64,000 nucleotides of DNA from Chloroflexota bacterium (GTDB lineage: Bacteria > Chloroflexota > Anaerolineae > 4572-78 > J111). Shown in pieces: positions 43,842 through 52,370 of this stretch (positions are counted from its first letter, which is position 1; each line of letters begins with the position of its first letter). The position numbers and the translations under genes were made by a program. The stretch spans positions 248,001 to 312,000 of the forward strand of contig BOKF01000001.1 of the NCBI GenBank assembly GCA_016860845.1, in the 5' to 3' direction. The notes under the pieces are model-generated. The model saw only the letters and a list, made by a program, of their open reading frames with translations, made no database searches and was not told where the DNA came from.

Positions 43842-45290
43842 ATGAGTTTAACGTTGGCCGACGTGATTGAGGGCCTGACCGGAAATCAAATAACCGCACC
43901 ACAGGTGGTTGAGCAAGTGGTGATTGACTCGCGTGAGGCCGGGCCGGGATCGCTGTTTGTGGCTTTGCCGGGCCAGAAACATGATGGGCACCAGTTTGTG
44001 GCCCAGGCTTTTCAGCGTGGCGCGATGGCGGCCATTGTCCACCAACCCGTCGAGACGGGGCAGCCGGTCCAGGTTATCAAGGCCGGGAGTGAGACTCCTG
44101 GCTCAGTGACCATACCCGTTTGCATCCAGGTTAAAGATAGCCTGGCCGGATTACAGCAACTGGCTGCTTTTTGGCGAAGCAAATTCAAGGTGCGGGTGAT
44201 CGGCATCACCGGCAGCGTCGGCAAAAGCACCACCAAGGAATTGGTTGGGGCAGTCCTCTCGACCCGCTACCAGACGCTTAAGAGCGAAGGCAATTTTAAC
44301 AACGAAATTGGCCTGCCGTTGACCCTATTGAAGCTCACCGAAGTGCATGAACGCGTCGTCTTGGAGATGGGCATGTATACCCTGGGCGAAATTGCCCTGC
44401 TGGGCGAAATTGCACAGCCCCAGGTGGGGGTGGTGACAAATGTTGGCCCGACTCACCTGGAACGGTTGGGAACCATCGAACGAATTGCCCAGGCCAAGAC
44501 GGAACTGGTGCAGGCTTTGCCCCCGGCGGCAGAAGGGGGATTGGCCCTGTTGAATTACGATGATCCCCTGGTGATGCCAATGGCTGACCAAACTCAGGCG
44601 CGTGTTCTCACCTACGGTCTGTCGCCGGAGGCTGATTTGTGGGCCAGTGAGGTAAGCAGCGCCGGCATGGAAGGAATTCGTTTTGTCTTTCATTATGAAG
44701 GCCAGACCATTCATGCCCGCATTCCTTTGCTGGGGCGGCACAGCGTCCATACGGCGCTGCGAGCAGCCCTGGTCGGTCTGGCCGAAGGGCTGGATTGGGA
44801 AGAAATCATCACCGGCTTGCAGTTACTGCCCAATACGGCCCAATTGCGCCTGGTAGCGGCGCCCGGCCCCAATGGTTCGACCCTGCTGGACGACACCTAC
44901 AACGCCAGCCCCGCTTCGACCATCGCCGCCCTGAATTTACTGGACGACCTGACCGGAGCCAGAAAAATTGCGGTGCTGGGTGACATGCTGGAGTTGGGCA
45001 GCTTTGAGGAAGAGGGACATCGCAAGGTGGGGGGTCGCGCCGCCGCTGTGGTGGACCTGCTCATTGTAATTGGGCAGCGGGCTAAGTGGATTGCCGCCGA
45101 GGCTCACGCCTGTGGCCTTGACCCGGCGGCCATTCTGGAAATGGAAAATAATCAGGCAGCCATCTCCTATCTGGAAAGGAATTTGCAGGCGGAAGATATT
45201 GCCTTGATAAAAGGCTCAAATTCGCAACGATTGGACGAAATTGTTTCAGCTTTAACGGCAGAACGGGCAGCGTTCAATGTTGAACGTTAA
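43842..45290 (+). CDS. murF: UDP-MurNAc-tripeptide:D-Ala-D-Ala ligase MurF
   Basis: 482 residues from ATG 43842, 16 bases after ftsI; the frame open from 43692 overlaps ftsI and is not used. The ATP loop is GITGSVGKSTTKELVG, with FNNEIGLPLTLL and LLDDTYNASPAST. It adds D-Ala-D-Ala to the cytoplasmic precursor. MurE, which normally precedes it, is missing here. The last residues FNVER are encoded by a TTGAACG-type repeat unit. Confidence 0.93.
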   Translation: MSLTLADVIEGLTGNQITAPQVVEQVVIDSREAGPGSLFVALPGQKHDGHQFVAQAFQRGAMAAIVHQPVETGQPVQVIKAGSETPGSVTIPVCIQVKDSLAGLQQLAAFWRSKFKVRVIGITGSVGKSTTKELVGAVLSTRYQTLKSEGNFNNEIGLPLTLLKLTEVHERVVLEMGMYTLGEIALLGEIAQPQVGVVTNVGPTHLERLGTIERIAQAKTELVQALPPAAEGGLALLNYDDPLVMPMADQTQARVLTYGLSPEADLWASEVSSAGMEGIRFVFHYEGQTIHARIPLLGRHSVHTALRAALVGLAEGLDWEEIITGLQLLPNTAQLRLVAAPGPNGSTLLDDTYNASPASTIAALNLLDDLTGARKIAVLGDMLELGSFEEEGHRKVGGRAAAVVDLLIVIGQRAKWIAAEAHACGLDPAAILEMENNQAAISYLERNLQAEDIALIKGSNSQRLDEIVSALTAERAAFNVER

Positions 45291-45296
45291 TCACTT

Positions 45297-46274
45297 ATGG
45301 CTTACTCGCTAACATTAGGGGCGATTGCATTTTTACTGGCGGTTATTTGGGGGCGTCCTTTGATTAACCTGTTGCGGCAATTGGGCATTGGCAAGGGCAT
45401 TCGGATTGAAGGGCCAAGCACCCACCAGGTGAAAACAGGTACGCCGACCATGGGCGGTTTGATGATCCTGATCCCGGTTTTGGTGATTACCAGTGTGCTC
45501 AATGTGGCCAACGTGCTGGGCTACAATCTTATTGGCCGCTCTATCCTGGTGCCGATGGGGGTCATGATTGCCTTCGGGGCATTGGGCGCGGTGGATGATC
45601 TCATGGGAGTCAAAGTAATTACGACGGGCTTGCTGGGGCGTTACAAGCTGTTATGGCAACTGGTTTTTGCTCTGTTTACCGCTCTCTTTTTGCATTACGC
45701 TCTTGATTTGCGCAGCATCGCCATTCCGGGGATTGCCCAGAGAATTGATATTGGCTGGCTGTATATTCCGGTAGCAATGTTCATCATCGTGGGGACTTCA
45801 AACGCGGTTAACCTAACCGATGGCCTGGATGGCCTGGCCGGCAGCATCGCCGCCGTTACCTTTGCGGCTTATGGTGTGATTGCTTTTTTGCAGGGCCAAA
45901 TCTGGTTGGTCGCCTTTGTGTTCACTGTGGTGGGAGCGCTGCTGGCCTTTTTGTGGTACAACGCTCACCCGGCGGAACTGTTTATGGGCGATACCGGCTC
46001 GCTGGCTGTCGGCGCAACCCTGGCCGTGGTCGCCCTGATGACCGGCCAGTGGCTGCTGCTGCCGGTGGTGGGCTTTGTCTTTATGGCCGAAGCTACTTCG
46101 GTGATCTTGCAAGTGACCTACTTTAAGCTGACCGGTGGCAAACGCCTGTTTAAGATGAGTCCCCTGCATCACCACTTTGAACTGCTGGGCTGGTCTGAAA
46201 CACACGTCACGCAGCGCTTCTGGCTTATTGGGATTTTATCGGCCATGCTGGGCATTGCTTTAGCCCTGATTTAA
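45297..46274 (+). CDS. mraY: Phospho-MurNAc-pentapeptide transferase MraY
   Basis: 325 residues, about ten membrane helices. Signatures: GPSTHQVKTGTPTMGGLM, GAVDDLMGVK, NLTDGLDGLAGS and the HHH loop PLHHHFELLGWSE. It makes lipid I at the membrane by attaching the MurNAc-pentapeptide to undecaprenyl phosphate. It starts six bases after murF. Confidence 0.95.
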   Translation: MAYSLTLGAIAFLLAVIWGRPLINLLRQLGIGKGIRIEGPSTHQVKTGTPTMGGLMILIPVLVITSVLNVANVLGYNLIGRSILVPMGVMIAFGALGAVDDLMGVKVITTGLLGRYKLLWQLVFALFTALFLHYALDLRSIAIPGIAQRIDIGWLYIPVAMFIIVGTSNAVNLTDGLDGLAGSIAAVTFAAYGVIAFLQGQIWLVAFVFTVVGALLAFLWYNAHPAELFMGDTGSLAVGATLAVVALMTGQWLLLPVVGFVFMAEATSVILQVTYFKLTGGKRLFKMSPLHHHFELLGWSETHVTQRFWLIGILSAMLGIALALI

Positions 46275-46276
46275 GC

Positions 46277-46352
46277 GGGAGTAGGAAGTAGGGAGTAGGG
46301 AGCAGGCAATTTCAGCCAACCTCTTACTTCCTACTCCTTACTCCTTACTCCC
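46277..46352. repeat. Inverted GGGAGTA heptamer array
   Basis: GGGAGTAGGAAGTAGGGAG-type units (46277-46302) face CTTACTTCCTACTCC-type units (46323-46352), predicting a long hairpin after mraY. Confidence 0.85.
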
Positions 46353-46424
46353 AAAGATGAGACCGCCGGATACGGCGCTCATATAAAATTAGTCGGCAAT
46401 TTAGTTGAAGGAGGATTCAGCAAA

Positions 46425-46736
46425 ATGGAACACCCGCAAACTCAAACGCGCCATAGTGGTCGTAATGGTCGGTACACGACCCCACGAGCTTATCCCGAAT
46501 TGGTCAAAACCCCAACGGCGGCGGAGCGAGAAGCAACCTACCAGGCGGCCCTTAAGCTGGTGGCGCGCATTGACGAGGATTTGACCCGGGGTATTCGTCA
46601 CTACCGCAACAAAGCCGGAGTGCTATTGACGACTCTGGACGAAGTGGTGCGGGCTATTCTCGACAATGATTTGCTGCTGCCGGAAGAGCAAGGGGTTGAA
46701 ATGATCTGGGTGCCCGCGCAGGAGTTGGCCGCTTAA
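46425..46736 (+). CDS. Small hypothetical protein between mraY and murD
   Basis: 103 residues with AAGGAGG before the ATG. A basic, Gln/Thr/Arg-rich N-terminus leads to a helical region (TAAEREATYQAALKLVARIDEDLTRGIRHYRNKAGVLLTTLDEVVRAI) and an acidic LLLPEEQGVEMIWVPAQ end. No membrane segment or signal. I do not recognise it. Its position in the cluster, strong ribosome site and coding-like composition support a real gene. Confidence 0.6.
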   Translation: MEHPQTQTRHSGRNGRYTTPRAYPELVKTPTAAEREATYQAALKLVARIDEDLTRGIRHYRNKAGVLLTTLDEVVRAILDNDLLLPEEQGVEMIWVPAQELAA

Positions 46737-46748
46737 TAAGTTAATGGG

Positions 46749-46776
46749 TTTAACGTTAAACGTTGAACGTTAAACG
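46749..46776 (+). repeat. Heptamer repeat (TTRAACG)x4
   Basis: Units TTTAACG, TTAAACG, TTGAACG, TTAAACG, ending eight bases before the murD start. Same family as 54283. Confidence 0.85.
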
Positions 46777-46783
46777 GTGAAAT

Positions 46784-48235
46784 ATGGCAAACATCAGCGC
46801 GCTAGCCGGCCTGCGGGTGGTCATCGTTGGCCTGGGACAAGAAGGGACAGCCCTGGCTGCCTATCTGACCCGGCATGGTTTTACGGTAACGGCCACCGAC
46901 TCGCAACCCGCCGAAAAATTGGGCACAGTCCCGACTGTTTTAGCCGGGGTGGGGGTTTCGCTCGTCTTGGGGGAGCATCCGTTATCTCTCCTGGATGAGG
47001 CTGATTTAATTTTTGTCAGCCCCGGCGTGCCCCTGGAGACACCCTTTCTGGAAGCAGCCCGATCCCGAAACATTCCCCTCAGCACCGAAAGCCGGCTGTT
47101 TTGCTACCTTTGCCCCGCGCCGATTTTAGCCATCACCGGTTCCAGCGGCAAAACCACCACGACAACCCTGCTCGGCAAAATTATGGAGGCCAGTGGTCGA
47201 AAAACCTGGGTCGGGGGCAATATCGGCCAGCCGCTGATTGAAATCGTTGATCAGATTAGCCCTACGGACGTAGTGGTCATGGAGCTAAGCAGCTTTCAAC
47301 TGGAGTATTTCCATGCCCGGCTCAACCAGGGAGTCCAGACGGAAAATCCAGGGCTGGCTGACCTGCTGGCAAGCTGGAGTCCGCCCATCAGCGCCATCTT
47401 GAACATCACCCCCAATCACCTCGACCGTCACCCTTCGATGAAGCACTACGTCCACGCCAAGCGCGCTCTAGTTGATTACCAGGGGCCAGATGGGGTCATC
47501 ATCATGAACCTGGATAATGATATGACCCGGACCATCGGCTATCAATTTCGAGGGAAGGTGCGCTGGTTTAGCCTGGAAGCGCAAGTGCCCAGGGGCGCCT
47601 CGGTGGCCGGAAATGACTTGATCCTGCTTGATCAGAACAGTATGCCGCACTTTCTGGCTACCCGGCAGGAAATCAAGCTGCGTGGAGCGCATAACCTGAG
47701 CAACATTTTAGCGGCCTGTTTGATGGCCCGCGAGGCAGGCGCTTCGATAGAAGCGATGCGCAGCGTGATAACCACCTTTAGCGGGGTGGCTCACCGCCTG
47801 GAGTTTGTGCGCGAACACAAAGGAGTCAGTTACTTTAACGACAGCGTCGCTACCAGTCCGGGCCGGTTGGTAGCGGCATTGCACTCCTTTAGTGAACCGG
47901 TAGTTTTGCTGGCGGGGGGCCGCGATAAAAATCTGCCCTGGGAAGATGCAGCCCGCTTGATCCTTCATAAGACTCATAGCGTGATTCTGTTTGGCGAGGC
48001 CGCTGAGTTGATTGCCAAAACCATCGAGAAAGTGCGCCACGAAGTAAGTACAACCCAGACAGTGGTGCATCGCCGCGCCAATTTGGAAGAGGCCGTCAAT
48101 CTGGCAGTTCAATTGGCCCGGCCGGGAGATGTGGTCCTGCTCTCGCCCGGCTGCGCCAGCTTCGACGCCTTTCACAACTATGCCGAACGAGGTGAACGGT
48201 TTAAAGAGCTGGTCCAAAAGTTAGCCCCGAGCTGA
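46784..48235 (+). CDS. murD: UDP-MurNAc-Ala:D-Glu ligase MurD
   Basis: 483 residues. The N-terminal Rossmann-like region is VVIVGLGQEGTALAAYL, the ATP loop is AITGSSGKTTTTTLLG, and ELSSFQLEYF, ILNITPNHLDRHPSM and YFNDSVATSPG are family signatures. About 17 extra residues (QGVQTENPGLADLLASW) sit before the NITPNHLDRH motif, an uncommon loop. It adds D-Glu to the precursor in the cytoplasm. Confidence 0.93.
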   Translation: MANISALAGLRVVIVGLGQEGTALAAYLTRHGFTVTATDSQPAEKLGTVPTVLAGVGVSLVLGEHPLSLLDEADLIFVSPGVPLETPFLEAARSRNIPLSTESRLFCYLCPAPILAITGSSGKTTTTTLLGKIMEASGRKTWVGGNIGQPLIEIVDQISPTDVVVMELSSFQLEYFHARLNQGVQTENPGLADLLASWSPPISAILNITPNHLDRHPSMKHYVHAKRALVDYQGPDGVIIMNLDNDMTRTIGYQFRGKVRWFSLEAQVPRGASVAGNDLILLDQNSMPHFLATRQEIKLRGAHNLSNILAACLMAREAGASIEAMRSVITTFSGVAHRLEFVREHKGVSYFNDSVATSPGRLVAALHSFSEPVVLLAGGRDKNLPWEDAARLILHKTHSVILFGEAAELIAKTIEKVRHEVSTTQTVVHRRANLEEAVNLAVQLARPGDVVLLSPGCASFDAFHNYAERGERFKELVQKLAPS

Positions 48236-48305
48236 AGCTCAGGGCTGACAATTTAAAGTATGCTGAAGCATACTAAAAACTGAACAAGTAGAAAAGAATT
48301 TTTAT

Positions 48306-48333
48306 CTGGCTACTGTCTACTGGCTACTGTCTA
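48306..48333 (+). repeat. Heptamers CTGGCTA/CTGTCTA x4
   Basis: Alternating CTGGCTA, CTGTCTA, CTGGCTA, CTGTCTA, ending six bases before the ftsW start codon. This leaves no room for a normal ribosome binding site for ftsW. Confidence 0.85.
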
Positions 48334-48339
48334 CTAACC

Positions 48340-49563
48340 ATGATAATGCCGCCGTCAAAAACGGATGACTCACATAAATTTGATTACTTGTTGATTATCA
48401 CCATTGCTGCCCTGCTCATCGTCGGCTTGATGATGATTTACAGCGCCACCTTTGCCCTGGGGTATCAATTGTATGATCAGCCGACCTATTATTTTATTCG
48501 CCAACTGTTATGGATGGGGGTCGGGCTGCTGGTGATGATTATTTTTGCCCGGGTGGAGTACCACACCTGGCGGCGCTTCTCCATTCTGCTGATGACTCTG
48601 ACCCTGCTTTTATTGGGCGTGGTCCTGCTGATTGGCCAGGAGCGTTTCGGCGGACAACGCTGGCTCTTTAACGGCTCAATCCAGCCCTCTGAGTTCAGTA
48701 AACTGGCTATCATGATCTATATCGCCGATTGGCTTTCGTCCAAAGGCGAGCGGATTCGCAGGGTAAGTTACGGCCTCATTCCGTTTGCGATTTTATTGGG
48801 CTTGATTACCGGCCTGATTGTGCTGCAACGCAGCCTGAGCACGGCCGTGCTGATTGCCCTCACCGCCCTGGCGATGTTCTTTATTGCCGGCGGCAACTTG
48901 TGGCAAATTATCGTTAGCGCGGTTTTGGGCGGGGGGACCATTGCTTTTTTGACCACTCAATCGGCTTATCGCTTGACTCGGGTGGCTACTTTTCTGGACC
49001 CGCTTAATGCCGACCCCCTGAACGGCGGTTACCAGATTCGCCAGATCCTCATCGCTTTGGGGTCGGGGGGGCTGTTAGGGTTAGGACTGGGGGCCAGCCG
49101 CCAAAAGTTTGGCTACATTCCGGCCTCTCATACCGACGGCATTTTTGCGATTCTAGGCGAGGAGTTGGGCCTGATTGGCTCCCTGGCTGTGGTGGGCTTG
49201 TTCGCTTTTCTGGCCTATCGCGGCTTTCGGGTGGCCATGCTCGCCCCCGACGCCTTTGGCCGGGTGCTGGCTTCGGGCATTACCTGCGGCCTTATTTTTC
49301 AAGCCATCGTCAATGTGGGGGTGGTAACGGCCAGCATCCCCTTTACCGGCGTAACCCTGCCATTTATCAGTTTTGGCGGCTCATCGCTGGTGGTCAGCAT
49401 GGCCAGCGCCGGGTTGCTGCTGGCCGTGTCACGCCGGACCATGCCGGAAGATCCGCAGGAAAAAGAGGAGCGCCGTGAGGTTGATCATCTCCGGCGGCGG
49501 AACCGGGGGACACGTCTACCCGGCCCTGGCCGTCGTGCCAAAACTAAGGCAGCAGTGCGCTGA
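48340..49563 (+). CDS. ftsW: Lipid II-flipping/polymerising SEDS protein FtsW
   Basis: 407 residues, about ten membrane helices. Features: LMMIYSATFALGY, FGGQRWLFNGSIQPSEFSKLA (family core), GGYQIRQILIALGSGGLLGLGLG, HTDGIFAILGEELGLIGS and LPFISFGGSSLV. It is the septal glycan polymerase working with FtsI. No clear ribosome site is seen because a repeat lies directly upstream. The last 30 codons overlap murG. Confidence 0.93.
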   Translation: MIMPPSKTDDSHKFDYLLIITIAALLIVGLMMIYSATFALGYQLYDQPTYYFIRQLLWMGVGLLVMIIFARVEYHTWRRFSILLMTLTLLLLGVVLLIGQERFGGQRWLFNGSIQPSEFSKLAIMIYIADWLSSKGERIRRVSYGLIPFAILLGLITGLIVLQRSLSTAVLIALTALAMFFIAGGNLWQIIVSAVLGGGTIAFLTTQSAYRLTRVATFLDPLNADPLNGGYQIRQILIALGSGGLLGLGLGASRQKFGYIPASHTDGIFAILGEELGLIGSLAVVGLFAFLAYRGFRVAMLAPDAFGRVLASGITCGLIFQAIVNVGVVTASIPFTGVTLPFISFGGSSLVVSMASAGLLLAVSRRTMPEDPQEKEERREVDHLRRRNRGTRLPGPGRRAKTKAAVR

Positions 49564-50602
49564 ATTGGATCTATTGTGGATTGGCAGCAGCGGCGGCATG
49601 GAACAGGCCCTGGTTGAACGGGCCGGTTTAACATTTGAAGCGATTGCGGCATTGGGGCTGCGGGGCAAAAATCCTTTTGCCGCGGCGCAGGGCTTGTGGG
49701 CGCTCAGCCAGGGTTATCGCCAGAGCCGCCAGATCATGCGCCGTTTCCGGCCTGACGTGCTCTTTGTGACCGGCGGCTATGTCTGCGTCCCGGTCACGCT
49801 GGCGGCGCGGCAGGCAGGCGTCCCGGTGATCATCTATTTACCGGATATCGAGCCGGGCCTGGCGATCAAATTTCTGGCCCGCTTTGCCGCTAAGGTGGCT
49901 GTGACGGCGCCGGAGGCCCAGCAGTTTTTTAAACCCGGCCTGACGGTCGTCACCGGTTACCCGGTGCGCGATGACCTCTTCTCCCCTTCCTTTCAAGGCG
50001 GGGGGTGGGGGGAGGTCAAAGCCGCTGCCCGCCGCCAATTAGGCTTACGCGATGACCTGCCCGTGTTAATGATCTTTGGCGGCAGCCGGGGGGCGCGCAG
50101 CATCAACCAGGCGGTGGCGAAGGATATTGAAAGCTATCTGCAAATCTGCCAGGTCGTGCATGTGACCGGGACGCTGGATGAAGCCTGGGTCTTGGCTCGC
50201 CGGGCGGAGTTATCGCCCGAATTGCAGACGCGCTACCGCGTGTCGGCTTATCTGCACGACGAAATGGTCACGGCTCTGCTGGCCGCCGACCTGGTGATTT
50301 CGCGAGCGGGGGCCAGTGTTCTGGGCGAGTTTCCGGCAGCAGAATTGCCGGCGATTCTGGTCCCGTATCTTTATGCCGGGGCGCACCAAAACAGGAATGC
50401 GGAGTATTTGGCGCGCCACCAAGCCGCCGTGGTCATCAAGGATGCAGAGTTGAGTCAAAGATTAAAGGAAACAGTGATTGAGACGATAACGGATCAAGAT
50501 AAACTGCGGGCGATGAGTCGCGCCAGCGCCCGCCTGGCCCAACCAGAAGCCGCAACTCGTTTAGCTCAAGTCATTGTGGAGGTGAGAGACCGTGGAAATT
50601 AA
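49475..50602 (+). CDS. murG: Lipid II synthase MurG
   Basis: 375 residues from GTG 49475, preceded by GAGGAG; the frame open from 49373 lies within ftsW. LIISGGGTGGHVYPALAVV, LGLRGKNPF, VTGGYVCVPV, IFGGSRGARSINQAV and the late AELPAILVPYLYAGAHQNRNAEYL (nucleotide-sugar binding) are typical. It overlaps ftsW by 89 bases, so the two are read in different frames over that stretch. It adds GlcNAc to lipid I. Confidence 0.93.
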   Translation: MRLIISGGGTGGHVYPALAVVPKLRQQCAELDLLWIGSSGGMEQALVERAGLTFEAIAALGLRGKNPFAAAQGLWALSQGYRQSRQIMRRFRPDVLFVTGGYVCVPVTLAARQAGVPVIIYLPDIEPGLAIKFLARFAAKVAVTAPEAQQFFKPGLTVVTGYPVRDDLFSPSFQGGGWGEVKAAARRQLGLRDDLPVLMIFGGSRGARSINQAVAKDIESYLQICQVVHVTGTLDEAWVLARRAELSPELQTRYRVSAYLHDEMVTALLAADLVISRAGASVLGEFPAAELPAILVPYLYAGAHQNRNAEYLARHQAAVVIKDAELSQRLKETVIETITDQDKLRAMSRASARLAQPEAATRLAQVIVEVRDRGN

Positions 50603-51377
50603 TTGGACCTTTCTAACCTACCTGGTGGTGGCACTTTTTGCCCTCTCAGGATTCCTGAGGGGCTGGTGGAAAGAAGCTATTACTACCCTGTTCCTGGCCA
50701 TCCTGGTTTTTCTCCTAAGAGTGCCGGGTGTCGCTCAGGCCTTGATTAGTCTTGTCAATGGGATTCTGGCCTTTATTTGGGGAATTCTACCCCCTTCCGC
50801 TCAGGTCTTTTTAACGGATCTCTTTCAAAGGGCTTTTGGCATCAGCACCACCGGTGGGGTAATTCAGGCCGACGCGAACAGTGGACAAACTTGGTTGGTG
50901 CTGCTAATTGTTTTTATTGTCATTGCCAGCCTGATTGGCTGGGTAACTCTACCAAATCGGCTTGATAAACCCAAAGGGGTCGGCTATGCGCCAACTCCGC
51001 TTGGCAGTATCTTAGGTGGGTTAATCGGTGGTTTTAACGGGTTACTGGTTATTAGTTTGGTCAGAGAATATTTGGACGGGCGCAACTTGCCCGGCGGCGG
51101 CAGTTCATTTCCAACAGAAATTACGACGACCGGAGGAGGTACGGTCGGGGTCGCTTCGTCCGGGGTTTCATTGCAAGCAACCCAATTGCCAAGTTTCACC
51201 GTTTTGGATAGCTTTTTGCCCTGGATTGTCATTTTGGTTGGCCTCTTGTTTGTCTTGGCTGTTTTTAGAAACAGAGTTCAAATCACAACAGATAAGAACA
51301 AGTTTAGAAAAATTGAATATAGGGCGCCGCTTGGTTATAAAAAATATGAGTATGCTCCACCGCCGCCACCTAAGTAG
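50592..51377 (+). CDS. CvpA-like multi-pass membrane protein, first of tandem pair
   Basis: 261 residues from GTG, overlapping murG by 11 bases. It has about five hydrophobic segments (e.g. TYLVVALFALSGFLRGWW, TWLVLLIVFIVIASLIGWV, LPWIVILVGLLFVLAVF) and a Gly/Ser/Thr-rich loop. It resembles the CvpA/colicin V production family in its N-terminal GxxRGxxKE start. The end has a PPPPPK tail. Shared with the next gene: INWT, GWWKEAITT, ISLVREYLDGR and LPSFTVLD. Function unknown; the location in the dcw cluster suggests an envelope or division role. Confidence 0.65.
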   Translation: MEINWTFLTYLVVALFALSGFLRGWWKEAITTLFLAILVFLLRVPGVAQALISLVNGILAFIWGILPPSAQVFLTDLFQRAFGISTTGGVIQADANSGQTWLVLLIVFIVIASLIGWVTLPNRLDKPKGVGYAPTPLGSILGGLIGGFNGLLVISLVREYLDGRNLPGGGSSFPTEITTTGGGTVGVASSGVSLQATQLPSFTVLDSFLPWIVILVGLLFVLAVFRNRVQITTDKNKFRKIEYRAPLGYKKYEYAPPPPPK

Positions 51378-51384
51378 ACAAAAC

Positions 51385-51498
51385 AGGTCTCCTTCGAAAT
51401 TAAACTGGAATGCAAACCTTGGTTTGCCAAAAAACCAAAGCAAGCTTTGGACTCCATTTTCATTATCGGTGGTGTGTATTAGCTCGTGACGACTACTA
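51385..51498 (-). repeat. ~120-bp dispersed element, full copy B (inverted)
   Basis: The reverse complement matches 9193-9313 over most of its length. On that strand GGAGT/ATTCC enclose CCAAAG-CTTG-CTTTGG (51435-51450) and GCAAAC-CAAG-GTTTGC (51412-51427). It sits exactly between the two paralogous membrane genes. Confidence 0.75.
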
Positions 51499-51546
51499 TG
51501 AAAAATGTGCCTCGTTTGGAGCAACAGACATTAAAGGTAAGAAACT

Positions 51547-52341
51547 ATGCAAATTAATTGGACGCTTATCACTTGCGTGGCTATCGTTTTTTTTGCCTGG
51601 TCTGGCTATGCACGCGGTTGGTGGAAAGAGGCGATTACGACAGCTTTTCTGGCTGTACTTATTTTACTGTTACAGCAGCCAGATTGGGCTAAAAGTTTGA
51701 TTGATGGATTTAACAGTCTGGTCAGCACAATTTGGGGGTTTATTCCCAGTTCAGTTCAGACTTTAATCAACGATATTTTGGAAACTTTTCTGGGTGTCAG
51801 TACCGGTGGAGGCGCTATTCAAGCCAATGCCAGTGATCCGGGAACGTGGATCATTATTCTAATCTTAGCTGTAGCAGTTTCGACTCTGCTTGGCCGGGCT
51901 GCATTTGCTAACAAACCAACTCCGCTGGGGGCTATCTTTGGTGTGTTGATTGGCAGCACAAATGGTTTTTTGGTGCTCAATTTAGTTAGAGAATACCTGG
52001 ACGGGCGTGCCTTGCCCGGTCGAGCTGCTGCTTCCGCCGAAATAACCCAAGTTGGGACGAGCGCTTTCGGCCCGGCTAATTCAACGATTTCTATTCAGGC
52101 GACTAACCTGCCAAGCTTCACCATATTGGATAGCGCTGTTCCCTATATTTTTATTGGGGCTGGTCTTGTTCTTGCCATTGCCGTAATCAATACCCGGATT
52201 GCATTGAAAACAAATAAAGAAGGCGGGCGTAAAATTGACACCAAAGTAGTGCCGCCCTTCTATAAATCTGGCCCGCCCCCTAAACCGACAGAATTGAACA
52301 CCTTGGTTAAAGACATCAAAAAAATGTTTAATGAAAGTTGA
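51547..52341 (+). CDS. CvpA-like multi-pass membrane protein, second of tandem pair
   Basis: 264 residues. The same layout as the gene at 50592: INWTLITCVAIVFFAWSGYARGWWKEAITT, several membrane helices, LVLNLVREYLDGRALPG and a final helix IFIGAGLVLAIAVIN. The C-terminal tail is longer and charged (ELNTLVKDIKKMFNES). Tandem duplication is clear from the shared motifs, but the copies have diverged widely. Function unknown; lies between murG and murC. Confidence 0.65.
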   Translation: MQINWTLITCVAIVFFAWSGYARGWWKEAITTAFLAVLILLLQQPDWAKSLIDGFNSLVSTIWGFIPSSVQTLINDILETFLGVSTGGGAIQANASDPGTWIIILILAVAVSTLLGRAAFANKPTPLGAIFGVLIGSTNGFLVLNLVREYLDGRALPGRAAASAEITQVGTSAFGPANSTISIQATNLPSFTILDSAVPYIFIGAGLVLAIAVINTRIALKTNKEGGRKIDTKVVPPFYKSGPPPKPTELNTLVKDIKKMFNES

Positions 52342-52370
52342 AATGGTTAGCTGAATTGTGAAATTTTGAC

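Noticed and set aside
46277..46352. CRISPR-like array
   Set aside because: Units are 7 bases with no spacers; it is a heptamer repeat pair. No cas genes are in the window.
49373..49474. Upstream extension of murG
   Set aside because: Lies in ftsW in another frame; GTG 49475 has a ribosome site and starts with the expected RLIISGGGTGGH.
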